From Juglans regia (lineage: Eukaryota; Streptophyta; Magnoliopsida; Fagales; Juglandaceae): DNA of 64,000 nucleotides. Within the stretch, counting starts at the first letter, position 1. Every line of letters starts with the position of its first letter. Below the pieces are notes generated by a model. The model saw nothing but the letters and a program-made list of their open reading frames with translations, made no database searches and was not told where the DNA came from. Of the stretch, positions 1-13,115 are shown piece by piece. Position numbers and translations under genes: made by a program. The stretch is from contig NW_023361359.1 of the NCBI RefSeq assembly GCF_001411555.2, positions 124,001 to 188,000 on the forward strand. Reading direction: 5' to 3'.

Positions 1-174
1 TCATTTGACTGGGCTTTAGCCTCCTCTTTTATCTACTTTGAAATTAAACATAAAAAAATGTGCTTAAGAATATCTCAAAATAAATAGAACCTAAGTTCAA
101 GAATACAAATTAATTCTTATGATTTTTATTCACATTTTAGTATTCTAGTCCAAAAATAGGGCATTTAGAGTGCA
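1..174 (-). mobile_element. Athila-like 3' LTR, start of LTR (cut by window edge)
   Basis: This stretch closely matches 13741-13914, which is the first part (in minus-strand sense) of the Athila-like LTR at 6545-13929. Read on the minus strand it starts at 174 and runs off the left edge of the window. It lies downstream of the polypurine tract at 4728-4740, so it is best read as the 3' LTR of the minus-strand Athila element, separated from that tract by solo LTR A. The first dozen or so bases expected for the LTR are missing at the junction with LTR A. Confidence 0.65.
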
Positions 175-257
175 TGTGCTTTTAGAATAAAAGAGGTTTA
201 TAGCAGAAAACATCAATTTTAATAATAAAAAGGCCTCATACATTTAAATACTCATGC

Positions 258-1319
258 CTAGACTTCTGTGCTTTTCCCCATGGGCCGTGTCCGTCCTAAC
301 GCATGCAGTTCATTCAGTCCCTGTGGGGGGGAAGGGGCATGCATAAAAACTAAAATGAGTCGATGACTCATAAACATTACTTCATACAGTTAAAATATAA
401 TAACATAGGTTTTCATTCATGCACTCATCATTCCATACATACTATACGTACATGCATACATGCGTTCAATTGAAAACATCACTAGATGGGATTTTTCTTT
501 AAAAATGGGCTTTTCTCTTCGTAAAACGTTTCTTCTATCAGTGCCTTCATTTCTTAAAGAATTCAATGCATTCATGCATTCATACATTCATACATTCTTT
601 CTTATCACTTTCATTGACTGGTACACACTGTTACGCCCCGTGTGTGGGGTTAGTGATCTTCCTTTAGACCCGGACTCTGCTCGTGGCCACGGGTTGGGAA
701 TCCCTTTTCAGTTAGGGGGTAGCACTGGGTGCACTACCAGTACTAGTTACCCGGCATTGCAATCTGCTCATTTCATTGGTACCCTTTGCATTCATATATA
801 TATGGCCGTTACGTATTTTCATACATTAAATGTTCAGTTCTTTCGTTTAGTCTAGTCCTTTTAGTCTTTTTAGTCATTTTTTAGTTCATTTTAGCTCTAT
901 CTTTTCAGTTCATTCATGGGAAAATATCATTTAAAAGCATGGGCTTAAACATTGTCTTTCATGGCATCCATAAAGCATCAGTTCATAGGGGCATTAAAAC
1001 ATCAGTTCATAGGGACATTTTAAAACACTTTATTCGTGTCAATTAAAGCATCAGTTTAAAGCTCAAGGCACATGCCTCAACATTTCTTAGAAAATACTGA
1101 CAATAGATACTACGTATAATCATCCATTCACATGCGTACAATTAATACTTTTGGGTGCGTAAAAAGGGGCTGCCAAGGGGGGTCGTACATACGTATACCT
1201 TTGAACACTTATACTTAGCATGCTTTTGTAAAACATCCTTCATGTCGTAAAGAAAAAGCGTTTCATTTTCATTTCTTGTATTTTAGAAAGCTCTAAAAGA
1301 GTATGAACACAATACTTAC
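258..1319 (-). other. Putative intron and 3' tail frame in LTR A
   Basis: On the minus strand a GTAAGTATTG donor sits at 1319 and a pyrimidine-rich CCCCCCCACAG acceptor at 321-327. Between them lie the GC-rich module (600-800) and the hairpin TGAGTCGATGACTCA at 356-370. After the acceptor a frame of about 20 codons runs to a TAG at 258-260. LTR B has the same parts (donor 36281, acceptor near 40759, stop 40819-40821). Splicing is inferred from consensus and conserved order only. Confidence 0.4.
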
Positions 1320-2629
1320 ATGGACTCGATGCTACTTTCATATCATGCAGTCCATTCATGTGCGTGTCAGATGGCAACCTACATGCATACACATAACCTT
1401 GACGTCATTCTCTATCTAATGCATAAGCAACTTAAACTAGAAATAGATCTATGCTTCATTTGGAACACTCTCTTTCTATCTCATGCTCTTAAGTACCTTT
1501 TACTATGCTAAGACCTTCGGGGACCACTTACGGTCACTATCACTTCCAAACTCGACGTTCTAACCTCGAGTGCTCATCCACTAAAGTGAACCCATGATTC
1601 ACCTTAGGGTTAAGACACTAGGACTTCCTTCTTACTCTTCCCATTGACCACATTACGGCGCATGATTCTGACCGATTGAATCACACATCCCAATCCTAAC
1701 AATACATCCGTCACTGCCTCCATGCATCTTAGCCCATACTAAATCCTCATTCCCATCCATACAAGCCACACAGCTCTAAACCAACTCTGAGGCTTAAGCA
1801 CCGTGTAACTGTGCTTAGGACAGAGTACCCATTACATATGGTCAATCCGTTCGGTACATGTGTCTCATCAGATTACATATGTACCTTACCCCTTTATCAC
1901 CTGAGACCAACATATAACATATTGATCACCTGCTTGTAAGGACAAACGTCATACTTCGATACCAACCTTCTCTTAACCCAGCTAGCATGACTCTTCATGG
2001 TACCCATCCCTTATGACAGTTCATCCCAACACTTAACACGACAAGTCTCCGTTCACCACTATGCCTTATGTCACGTCATATAGTTCGAGACGACTCCCAA
2101 GCTACACCATGACTGTGTCACGTCACTTGACATCCCGCTACATCATTTCTACGCCAACTCCTAACTTATCATGAGTACGGTCCCTCACGTACTCCTGTCA
2201 CAGCTTGACATCTTGTCATGTTCCTGCTACACTATTCTCACACTAACTCCTCACCCATCATATGCACGCCTGTTGGTAATCATGTTACTTCGTGACATTT
2301 CCCAGTCATGCTTACGTTGCGCACTCTTAAACTTGTTATTCTACTTCACTCATACTCTCAGCCATGAGTCAACTACATGGTGACACCCGTCACCTCTGAC
2401 TATAGGCCACATCATATCTACTTCGGGACATTGTTCCACAGTTTTCGACACTATTCACCACGCTCTACGCCCATTAATCACTCAATCATCCTTATCTCTG
2501 CAACACGCCACATTGTGTGTCGCTTCACCTCATAGAGTACACTCCACGCGTACTCCCTTCACACATGCTATGCTACATCACCACTACGACATACCTGCCA
2601 TATGATGCATCACTCCATTGCATGGAGTA

Positions 2630-2735
2630 CACTCCGCGTGTACTCCTTTCATATACGCTACGCCAAACAGAATACACCCCGCGTGTACTCCCTTCATATA
2701 CGCTACGCCAGACAGAATACACCTCGCGTGTACTC
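2630..2735. repeat. 45-bp tandem repeat in LTR A
   Basis: The core CGCGTGTACTCC recurs with a period of 45 bases (copies ending near 2640, 2685 and 2730), each followed by a variant of TTCATATACGCTACGCC. The corresponding part of LTR B (34925-35100) has related units with longer spacing. Confidence 0.7.
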
Positions 2736-4727
2736 TTCCCATTCCACATTACACCAGGAGGGTATATTTTACATATACTCTCCTTATCCCACACTACGCC
2801 ACAAGAGTACATACTCTCTTCCCAATCCACATGACGCCACGCCACTATTACAACACATATTCCACAACCACACTACACAACACAGTCCACAACACTTCAC
2901 AATACACTTCCAAACTATGCCCAACATTTCACTACACAACACATCACAATACAACAAACTCCACAATACTAACAGCACAGTCCACAACCTAATCAGCTAA
3001 TTAACATCTAACATAAATAACAAGGGAGAGAGGGTTATACAATTGTCGGGGTTAACCCGTGCGTTGTTCGCTGTCCATCATGGTTGATGACATCAGAAGG
3101 GTCGTACGTGGTGGCTAACCCACGTACAGTGGCTGTCTTGGCCATTGGAGGTTTCTAGAGGTGCGAGTCTAAGCGTAGGAGGGTCGGGTCGTGGTCCTGG
3201 AGTGATGGTCTCATGGTGGTGCCTAGGTGGCACACGTCAGAGACACTACAGCTCGTGGAGGAGCTAAGGTCGTGGGTCTCGACATGGGAATTCGGAGGGA
3301 GGCTCGGCTGGTCATGGCTGGCCATGGAGGAGCTGAGGGAGGTGCGGTGGAACTTGTGGTGGCACTAGGGTGGCGCCACGGTGCTCTACGGCGGCAGATC
3401 TAAGCCGTTAAGTGGAGAGGAGCCGTGGGAGAGTTAGAGAGAGTGAGGGAGCTAGGTGGCTCGGCTGGACCTAGGAGTGGCTAGGGGAGGTCGCCGGTGG
3501 AAGGGGAAGCTCTTGGTGGTGGTGCAGTGGCCGTGGGAGGTGGAGCTCCACCGTGGGTATGGAGACCAGTGCGTTGAAGGAGCTTCGTGCTGTTGAGGAA
3601 GGAGCTATGGGCTTTGGGCCAAGGGGAAGAGGAAGGGGAAGGGAAGGGGGAGCTCATGGTGGTATTCGTTGGGGCTGGAACTGGTGCACGGCGGCTCTAG
3701 GGCCGTTGATGGCCTTGAAGCCGTGCGAAACCCATTTATGGGTTGGGTGCGTGCGTGCGAAGGAGAGGGAGAGCGGGGTTTCGTGGTGGTTGGGTCGATA
3801 ACGGGTGGTCGTCAGTGTGAGGTGGTGGAGGTGCGGTGGCCTGGGTGGCCGTGTAGAGAGGCGTTAGGTGTTGTGCACTGTGAAACTGTGCGTGAGAGGC
3901 TGCGTGCGTGTGTGGGGGAGAACAACTGCAAGGTGGGAGCTAGGTTTGCCAGTGGGAGTTCGCCGGCATGAAGGACGCTGGTGGTGGTGGCGATGAGGCC
4001 AGGCGGTGTGCGACGTAAGGGGCTGAGCAAGGGAAGGATGGGCTAGAGAGAGGGTAGCGTGCTACGTAAGGAAGAGGGAGGAGAGAGAGAGAGAGGGGAG
4101 GGACAAGTGAAGGAGAAAGAGAGAGGGTCTGGGTTTTAATCCTGATCCCTTAGTCTTGGGATCTACAAAACGATCTAACGATGGGCTTTAAATACTTATT
4201 TGAAAATGCATAAACATTAACTTAACTAAAAGCACTAAGAGGAATTAAGGTAGAATATTATTTAAATTAAACTTTAGTTTATAAAATAATATTCCTTCAT
4301 CATTAATAAAATGATGAAGTCTTATTTAATATCTTTAAAAGAATAAAACCATTAAATTAATTAGAGTTTTCAACATAATTTAAATCTCATAATCTTTTAA
4401 GTAGTTGAAATCAATATTAAAATGATTTCTGACAATTATAATATTTTTGGAGCTCTTCAAAAATACTATAATTGTAGTATTTAAAATCAAATTTAGTTCA
4501 ATAACACTGTAAATATTCCATATAAATATTTCCAGTGCATTTAAAACACTGGACGTACTTTAGAAATCACATAGTATTTTTGAAAACACGCCATCGAGGT
4601 TCGACACGCATGACAAGACTTGCAGTCGTTAGACAGAAGGGCAGACTGTTGCATAATTTCCATCCTTGGAGTTTGCTTACGTCAGAAAGAATGAGCGTGC
4701 GTAAAAAAGAAAGAGCAGAGTGTTATA

Positions 4728-4740
4728 CCCCCAACTTGCT
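4728..4740 (-). other. Polypurine tract of the Athila-like element
   Basis: On the minus strand this reads AGCAAGTTGGGGG, directly before the start of LTR A and, ignoring that insertion, just before the 3' LTR at 174. A purine run ending in Gs next to the 3' LTR is the usual primer for plus-strand DNA synthesis in LTR retrotransposons. The assignment rests on its position between the integrase end (6377) and the LTR. Confidence 0.5.
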
Positions 4741-6376
4741 TATTACTAGTCCCTAACAATTTCTATACAAAAGAAATGAAAGAAATTATAGAAAATCATT
4801 AAAATAGGCCACCAATTCACACTTTCTAGATTCACATATCAAAACAATCTATGGAATCCAATAACTCCATCAAGATCAATCCACCTATAGCAATTCACAG
4901 AGTGTGTGTGTTCTCCAAGCCATAATCATCTTACCACTAACCTTGATACATGCAATATCAAGAATGTCTAAAGCAAAAAGTTCAACTCCATAACTCACCG
5001 GTATAATATTGTTTCGTATAAGGGCTCTTTCTATGGAGTTGACAAGTGGTGTACACATAATCACATAGAGATTTAAGTAATTATGAACAAGCAACAAGTA
5101 AGCATTGATCTTATGATAGGCAAATTAACAAATAAGAATTCAACCATTCTTTTTACAGGCTTACTTGGGATCAAATCAGTCAAAGCAAAAGGATGCAATG
5201 TAGCTTAGGTTAGGCTTTATAGAAAAGGAGGAAGAAAGAAAAGGATTCAAAAACTTTCAAGTACATACCTAAGGAATCTTATTAAACATCTCAATAAACC
5301 ACATTCCTCACTTGATGTACTCTTTAGCCTTTCAAATCACCAAATAATGCCTCTCTATTTTATTTTATTTTTTTATAATTTGGTGAATAAGTATATGTTA
5401 CCCTGGTATTCTGCTATTTCGACTCAGCCTTGGTATTTCTGCCTTTAAAGCTAACTCACTTGAACAACTAGTAATTCATGTTCTTTCCTTTATTTTTTTT
5501 TTATTCTTCGCAAAAAATAAAAAATAAAAGTCCACATTTAGTACACACTTGGAAGTAAAAAGGATAGGAAAAATTAATGTATAGGTTATACTCCAATGTG
5601 GAGAGGTATGGAAAATGTAGGTATATGAAGAAAAAAAGTTATATGTATTTCTTGGCTCTCAGTTGGCTACTAGGGGTTTATAATTGAAAGGGTTGGCTTG
5701 AAAGACTCAAACGTTAATCATAAATTGACATTCATCATATCCCAAGTATATCTGTCATCACACTACAAATCATACAATGATATTCTCAAAAGAAGTGCCC
5801 ATTTCAAAAAAATCAAGGAACGTTTATCACAATTTTCAGAATGTGTTGGCTCTAACTCCTCTCAAAAACTCACAAAAAAACTTAAGCAAAATAGTTCTCT
5901 AAATATATGTGTCAAACCACCATCTTACCACAAAACTTGGATGAGTATATTAGAAATTCTGTCAATATCTCAACCTAATCATCAAGATGGGTTTGTTGAA
6001 TTCACTAAGATGACTATGTATGAGAATCAGCACACATGTGAAAGGATGTATGTGTGATGTTAATTAAAAAAATTCTGTCATATGTAAAAGTGCCACAAAG
6101 TTCCAACAAGCATTTGTAAATGCAAAATTTGCACCACCCCCCAACTTAAACGAAATATTGTCTTCAAATTTTAAGAATCACAATTGAATGGGCAGTAATT
6201 GAAGAGGGTAGAATACACCTGATGTATGACGTAGGCTACTCGGTAAACATAAGAGATGACAAACTAAAATGGCAAAATGACACTATCCTAAAAACATAAA
6301 ATAAAGAAAACAAAAAAAAAAAAAAAAAGAGAAAAGCAACGAAAAAAAAAAAAAAAAAAATACCTGCAGGGTGGGG
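4741..6376 (-). other. Athila-like 3' untranslated region, no gene seen
   Basis: This 1.6 kb lies between the integrase stop and the polypurine tract, where Athila-type elements carry a long non-coding or env-like stretch. It is AT-rich with A runs at 6310-6360. On the minus strand I see no frame with recognisable similarity. A 119-codon plus-strand frame (5698-6057) is antisense to the element, has no motif and is not annotated. Confidence 0.5.
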
Positions 6377-6544
6377 TCAAGGTTGATAGATCGGGTCTGC
6401 AAGTGGAATGTCTTCCACTTCAGGCACTTGTCTATCAATAAGGATTTTGACGCATTGATCATTTACTTTAAAAACCCGGCCATCCCTAGGATCCTCTATT
6501 TGTACCACCCCATTTTCGAAAACATGTTTCACTACAAAGGGGCC
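6377..6544 (-). pseudogene. Integrase C-terminal end, Athila-like Ty3/gypsy
   Basis: The minus strand from 6544 encodes GPFVVKHVFENG, then VQIEDPRDGRVFKVN, and a TGA at 6377-6379. This is the GPF/Y-type module and tail that end plant Athila integrases. The upstream half of the same gene lies at 13935-15525, where the frame stops just before the expected Gly-Pro. The gene was therefore split by the solo LTR at 6545-13929. The surviving tail has no internal stop. It is a fragment and cannot act alone. Confidence 0.75.
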
Positions 6545-7309
6545 TAATTACGCCCAAACTACTATGTGATGTTATAGTATAGTTCAAGGTGTCGATCCAC
6601 AAAGAGAAGAAAGAAACACTACTAGACGCAAGCTTAAAGGAAAAGTTCAAATGACAAGATGACAAGAATCTGAAAAATATTTTGAATTCTACCTAAAACA
6701 CATAATTAAAATGAGATTAGGGCATAGATAAAAAGGCAAGTAAATCTTCGAGTTTCCATCAACCGAATCCAACACTTTGACTTTTCCAATCCAAACTATA
6801 CACACAATTAAGAATTATAATACCAAATTCCTAATTGGAAGTTATGACAATATACTCATCTAATTTCACAAATTTAACTCTAGAATTTATTCCCCCCTTT
6901 ACAAACCACAACTTTTATGTATAAAAAGGAATATCAGATCTACAGATGACACTATGTTCACAAACAATAGCATAGCAAAAGATCACATCAATGGCATGAA
7001 AGACATGTTTAAGTCACAATTATATATTCATAATCCTATAGCTCAACAAAATCAAACCATAACAAGATTTAATATAATTGTCTCAAACTTATAATATCCA
7101 AAATAAATAGAGAATTCAATCCTAGAATTTTAAACAATAAAGATTAATCTGTGAATTGAAATATAGTCAAAGCATTTTCACCAGTCAATTTCTACCATTG
7201 GCTTTACCTAAGCTTTAATTCTCCATGGGAGTCACAAAAAAACAAATATATATATATATATATATATTTTTTCTCCACCAGCCCTGTACGTCCTCCCTTC
7301 AATACTCCC
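6545..7309 (-). mobile_element. Athila-like solo LTR, distal part
   Basis: This is the reverse complement of 20060-20679, the 3' part of the LTR that stands before a PBS at 20685. It therefore holds the end of the LTR in minus-strand sense. Its edge abuts the integrase tail. The flank GGGCC (6540-6544) pairs with GGGTC (13930-13934) as a 5-bp target duplication with one C-to-T change. The terminal dinucleotide has decayed from CA to TA. An (AT)n run lies at 7246-7267. The other half of the LTR is at 13214-13929, beyond the LINE. Confidence 0.7.
7246..7267. repeat. (AT)n microsatellite
   Basis: About eleven AT units lie inside the Athila-like LTR, at a place where the other LTR copy (near 20040) has no such run. 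Confidence 0.9.
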
Positions 7310-7621
7310 CCTTTTTATTTTATTTTATAAAGAGCCGAGAATAACCTATCTACGAGTGACCCCGTCCTGATTTTATTAATAAACATTCATTTATGGCGGA
7401 GGAAAACCATGGTTACATACCAATACCTGGAGATACAATATAAAGTTCCGAAACCAGGTATCAAAAAAGCCTAGTTTTTGCTATCCAAAAAACAAAAGGA
7501 CATGACACAAAAAAAAAAAAACAAGCAACAAATCCTCACCTGCAAAAAAAACCGTTAGCCCAACAAACATAGACAATAAAAGCTTACCAAACCATCACAA
7601 CAACCAAACAGTACATAAGTC

Positions 7622-10600
7622 TTAACTTTGACAGCACCGCAAAGATGGTAAACCAAGTTTATCCAATCGAATTAATCCTCGAAAGATCCTAGGCAAATCT
7701 CCAACAAAAGTCCATTCTGTATTTAGACCAGCCCCCCCACTCCGAGCCAACCAGTCAACAACTTTGTTACCTTCCCTATAAACATGTCGAACTATGCAAA
7801 CCATCGAATCCATAAGAACAAGTGTATCCTCCCAAAAATCTTCCAAATACCATACTCCACATCTCCGCCTATTCCACCAAGAGATTACCACTTGAGAATC
7901 TAATTCTATTTCCACAAAATTAATCCCTAGATTTTTACATGCTTTAAGACCCTGCATCAGAGCTAACAACTCTCTATTATTAGAACCGAAACCAATATAA
8001 GAATTAAAAGCATGAACCAAGTGGCCTTGATCATTTCTAATAATACCACCCACCCCTGAAGATCCTGGGTTTCCTAGACTACTACCATCTGTATTCAATT
8101 TAGACCACCCTTCAGTAGGTTTTTGCCAAGCCACAATCTTTAACAACTGCCTCACAGGGACTTTTGATGTAATTTGCAAAGCATGTAAAATCTGCAATTC
8201 ATACGTAGAACATTTCTTAACCTTTTTCATGTCTTGACTAATTGAGCCCATCCAATTTTTAGTAGTATGCCAAACCACACTAATAGATTGAATGCACCCC
8301 TCCATACGGGCAGTGCATCTTCTACGCCAAAGATGCCAACTAATAATCGACGGAAGTAACTCCACAAAAATCCCCACTTGAGAGTCAGTTGATGCAAGTC
8401 TAAACCAGGCTGTCACCGTCTCCATCCAAGTACAACCAAGAGGTAGACCAAAAATATTACCACAATAACGCCATATGTTAAAAGCAAACTCTCCTCCAAA
8501 CAAAACATGATTTTGATCCTCATACTCACCTACTTCACAGCAATCACAACGAGAAACAATCGAGATCCCAATCCGTCTAAGACAATCATCAACACTCAAA
8601 GCCATATTCCATGCTCTCCACATAAAAACCTAAATTTTAAGAGGCAACAACCTATGCCACATCCAAGGATGCCAATCCAAACTTGAACCTCTTATTCCAA
8701 TACAATCCCAAGCTGATTTAGTAGAAAAATTACCACTCTCATGTTTAGTCCAAATCAACACATCAGACCCCTCCTTACAACCGGCCAAAGCCTCAATAAT
8801 ATCATCCACATTATCTTGACCCACTAACAAAACCAAAAGGTCCATATCCCAACTATTATTCAGCATACACTCCTTTACTTTAAGCAGCGGACTCCCCACC
8901 ATCTGGAATTCCTCAAATAAAGGACCCCTATCCCTCCATTTATCATACCAGAATAAAATATTCCCCTCCCTCACTCTCCACTTTGAATTATTTAGCACAT
9001 CAGGAATACTCTTAACTATCATTTTCCAAAACCTCGATCCTTTTTTCATATCAATGAGAGACCAAGGCAAAGAGCCCACATATTTTCCTTTAAAAAAATT
9101 TGCCTATAAGGGTTTACCTTGAATTAAATTCCATGCAAGCCGCATATGCAATGATTTTTGTATATCCTCTAATTTACGCAAACCTAGGCCCCCTTCTTTT
9201 TCTGGCTTACAAATATTATCCCACGCCACCCACTTTTTTTTTGCTTTCCCATTTACCTCACCCCAGAAAAATGTACTCATCATACGATTTAAAACTTTAA
9301 TAATAGATTGAGAAACCTGCAAAACAGCAAATAAATGTAAAGCCATACTAGAAAGCACATGTCGAAGAAGTATTAGACGGCCACCCGATGAGAGTAGCTT
9401 CATTTTCCAGCCACTAATTTTATTCCAAACTTTGTTAACCATCTCCTCCAAATGCACATGCTTTAGAAGCCCCAATACAATCGGAACCCCCAGGTATTTA
9501 AAGGGAAAGGAGCCTTCTGAGAACCTTGTCAATCTTTTTAGAGCTCTCTTACGAGCAACATAAATTTTTGAAGATAAAAATATGGCTATTTTTTCTTTTT
9601 AATCATCTGTCCTAACCATGCTTCATACTTTTCAAATACCAATAAAAGTTCCCTAACAAATTTCTTACTCCCATTCAAAAAAATCACAATGTCATCTGCG
9701 TACATTAGATGAGAAATCTGAGGAGTACCTCGAGGTTGGGAGAAATGCCCAATCTTGTTTGCCACCACACTCTACTTCAAAAGACGATAAAGGACTTCCT
9801 GAATAATAATAAATAGATAAGGTGATAATGGATCCCCCTGATGTAACCCACGACCACCTTGAAAAAAACCTCTCATCGTTCCATTAAGCATTACAGAGTA
9901 CCAAATATTCGAAATGCAAGCACGAATTAAGTCACAAAAAGAAGGAGGAAATCCAAAACAACAAAGGACCTCCAACAAAAAATTCCAATCTACTCGATCG
10001 TATGCTTTAGCCATGTCAACTTTGATCATAATATTTCCTCCATGAGAAACCTTGTTCAGGGAATGAACCATTTCCTGAGTAATACTAATATTCTCAAATA
10101 TACTCCTCCCAGGTATAAAAGCTCCTTGCTCAAGGGATATCAATTTGGGAAGAAAACCTGCCAGACGATTCACTATAATTTTTGAACAAATTTTATAGAA
10201 TACCGAACAAATACTTATCGACCTAAATTTATCGAATCCCGTTGGCACATCTGTCTTCGGAATAAGCACAATAAAAGAAGCCGAATAAAACCTTGCAAGT
10301 TTTTTAGAGATAAAAAATTTAGAGATAGCTACCAAGACATCCATCTTAATCACTTCCCAACAACTTTTAAAAAAACCTGCTTCAAAACCATCTGGCCCAG
10401 GAGAACTGTTTATAGGAATCAAAAAGAGAGCCTCCTTGACTTCATCCAAGGAAGGGATACAACAAAGGCATGTACAATCCTCTACATCAATAAGCAGCGA
10501 AATCAAATATGATAAATCCGGAAGTGCTCTTGACTAATTAGTATTTTTAAGGAATTCCACAAAATACTCAACGACACCATTATGAATTTCTTCTGGTGAA

Positions 10601-11736
10601 TTGAACTCAATCCCATCTGGAGTTCTCATTCCTTGAATTCTTTTTCGTCTTTTATTAGCTAACCACACATGAAAAAATTTAGAGTTACGATCACCTTCCA
10701 TGTTCCATTTTATTTTAGCCATTTGAGCTAATCTGATATCTTCCCTACGTCTCCAAGAGGACAACTCAGCCGAGGCCACCACAAGCTCCCTCTTGGCAAC
10801 TATATCCCATTCTCTTTGTAGACACCCTTCAAGACCCTCAACCTTCACTTCCAAAGATGCAATATGAGCATTGGTCCTACCAAACACTCGCTTATTCCAT
10901 TCACGAAGAGCCACCTTAACCTTTTTAAGCTTACAAGCAAGTTGAACAAGTCCCATCCCAACCATCGGCACTGACCACACCTGCTTTACAAAATCTATAA
11001 ATTCTGGGTGCTCAACCCACATTTGTTGAAATCTAAATGGAGGAGGACCATAGGAATAAGGATCCTTAAGAAATTCTATCAGCATGGGACAATGATCCGA
11101 AGTCATCCTTGGTAAATAAGAACAAGACACATTAGGGAAAATAGACATTAAATTAGCATCAAATAAAACACGATCCAACTTAGCCCATGCTCTAGCTAAT
11201 CCACTCTAACCATTACACCAAGAAAATTTACTACCATGTGAACTTAAATCAATTAAACTACCCTCATGAATCCATCGGTTAAAATCATCCATAGCAGCTA
11301 TTGGCCTAGATCTACCACCCCTCCTTTCCAAATCCGTACGAATAATGTTAAAGTCGCCAGCAAACAAACAAGGCTCCTCATTCATACTATTCCACCTCAA
11401 GTCCTCCCATTAAACCCGCATATCCATCATATTACACTTTGCATAGATAAAGTTACCCAAAAACTGAAACTGACCCTCAGCTATACTTAAAGACAAGAAC
11501 TACAATGTCATCCAAATAATCTGCACAGTTAAATCATTCATCCACAAGACCCATATTTTCCCACCAACTTCTTCATTAGATATTACATTATCGAAGTGAA
11601 GAGCCCGCATGTAAGATTGAGCTTTATCAAAATTCTGGAAAGGCTCCAACAAAACTACCATCTTACATTTCAACTTACTTTGCAAACTTTTTAAACGTCC
11701 CATAGACGTCCCGAGTTCCCTGATATTCCACACCAA
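7622..11736 (-). pseudogene. LINE ORF2: endonuclease, reverse transcriptase, RNase H
   Basis: ORF2 nicks target DNA and copies LINE RNA. Right to left, an APE-like endonuclease shows WNIRELG, GDFNII and SDHCPM (11736-11080). A long linker follows. The reverse transcriptase (10460-9590) has SSPGPDGF, KVDMAKAYDRVDW, QGDPLSPYLF and an intact YADD box at 9691-9702. A zinc-binding RT-associated region (9079-8500) follows. The RNase H (8110-7720) has NTDGS, an RELLAL glutamate and an ELDS aspartate, and the frame ends at TAA 7622. Breaks are TAG codons at 11500, 11206, 10534, 9772, 9104 and 8630, plus one frameshift in the A-rich run near 9590. The frame opens without an ATG, since the first residue seen is encoded by TTG. 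The RNase H part (8623-7622) is open for 333 codons. Confidence 0.9.
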
Positions 11737-11744
11737 AATAGAAC

Positions 11745-13115
11745 CTATCGTAAAGAAAATTTTGTGGCTCGAGTAATCTCCCGATTAGAACTCCTAATTT
11801 TCTCGATTTTTTTTTTATATTTCCTCTTCCTGGCTTCTTCCTCTGTTTCCAAATGATACTCCTTGTCTTGCTGAAAAACTTCAGCATGTATATCAGGCTT
11901 CGGATCTGACAATAACCCTTCGTCCAAACAAAACAGATCCTATGTCCATTGGTCCTCATCCCTCTGCTCTGTATCCATCTCCGTAGCATTAATAGATACG
12001 TCCTCAACCAACGTTTCCGTAGCCTCCTCTGCCTCCCGCATCACGGCATCCTTTTCCATTATTACCTTATTTTGCCTCACCTCTATAGAACTCTTTGTAT
12101 TAACAGCCTCACCATGTTCTATATCCACTACCAACTCTTCAATCAACAAAGTTGATGCAGAGGCCCCGATTACCAGATTAACCTCCGAATTAATATTTTC
12201 TGCAGCTTCTTTTTCTGCAGTAACTGAAGGTAACGTTAAATCCTTGGGCTCCTGAACCAACATTGTTTGGTCTTCCACCCCAGGTTCCTCAATAGCTAGT
12301 TCTTTAGGCTCTTCAACAACGGGTTCTTGTTCTTCAACAACTGTTTCTTGTTGCCGAACCCAAGATTTATTTTCAAGTCTCTTTTTCCCAGCCCGACAAG
12401 TGCGCACGTTGTGCCCCTAGATTTTACATTTAGAACAAAATGCAAGCAATGTTTCAAACACAATATCTTTCTTATGACTAAATCCCAACCCCGGTGTCCC
12501 AATCCAAAAATGAGAAATAGGCTCAATGGCAGCATCCATCTCCACATAGATACATGCACCATCAGTGCGAGTCGCACAACGCGTAGGATTATCATGCCTA
12601 ATAAATCTACCTATCAGAGCTATCAATATTTTAAGCAAAGATTCATGATAAAAGTTAGGAGGCAAACCTAGTAATACAATCCAAATCGGAACAATTGATG
12701 GTTCTTCCTCCTCCTTAAAATCTGGTGTCCAGTGGAAGGCACGATATGGAATTCCGTCAATATCGTAAACCTCCCTTGATAGTGCTTTCATGCAATCTTC
12801 CTCCAAAGCCATAAGTACAAAAACATGTCTAGGACGCCTCATGGTTGAAACGATTGGAGTACCTTCCATACTCCATTGATTTCGAATGAAGCTCCTGATA
12901 GCATCCAAAGACGGCCGATTGTGAAGGAACTTCAATACTATCGAGAACCTGAAAGGTTCTGCCGAACGAAATATCTTCTCCTTGGAGAACTGAAAGAAGA
13001 GTTCTCCGTCATTGGATTTTGGCGCACAGTGTGACACAGCCAACTCAGGAAGAGGCTGAGGGACCAGCGAGACTAAATCCACAAACCGTCGGCCAACGTC
13101 TTCAGCAGCTGCCAT
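11745..13115 (-). pseudogene. LINE ORF1: nucleic-acid-binding protein (DUF4283 plus CCHC)
   Basis: ORF1 proteins of plant L1 elements coat the element RNA. The frame starts at ATG 13113-13115 and spans about 456 codons. Residues 1-200 match the DUF4283-like N-terminal domain by character (FRFSIVLKFL, GTPIVSTM, PIWIVLLGLPPNF). A knuckle CSKCKI-stop-GHNVRTC near codon 233 fits C-X2-C-X4-H-X4-C, with a TAG (12417-12419) inside it. The rest is a Glu/Val-rich tail, then a Lys/Glu-rich stretch. A second internal TAG lies at 11940-11942. The frame ends at a TAG at 11745, just before ORF2. All pieces share one frame, so only the two TAG codons interrupt it. Similarity is recognised by eye. Confidence 0.8.

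Larger units (their letters stand above)
175..4727 (-). mobile_element. Solo LTR A (same family as LTR B at 33251-41040)
   Basis: The block is the reverse complement of most of LTR B. The match is clear at 240-420, 600-900, 1140-1320, 2000-2900 and 4140-4727. In element sense it begins TATAACACTCTGC at 4727. Relative to B it lacks about 135 bases at its far end, and no clean target duplication is visible. No gag or pol sequence is present, so it is a solo LTR or a truncated one. It holds a GC-rich, CT-leader-like part (3040-4140), a 45-bp tandem repeat (2630-2735), a splice-like unit (258-1319) and an AT-rich start (4140-4727). The open frames inside it look like by-products of composition. 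Confidence 0.7.

Noticed and set aside
2517..3000. Overlapping frames in LTR A with repeated RVYS and PRVLPS motifs
   Set aside because: They read through the 45-bp tandem repeat in different frames, so the repetition is of DNA, not of a protein.
3553..4030. Frames in the G-rich part of LTR A
   Set aside because: Antisense to the CT-rich leader and GC core; the same core in LTR B does not keep these frames.
5698..6057. 119-codon plus-strand frame
   Set aside because: It is antisense to the Athila 3' region, AT-rich, without motif or homologue known to me.
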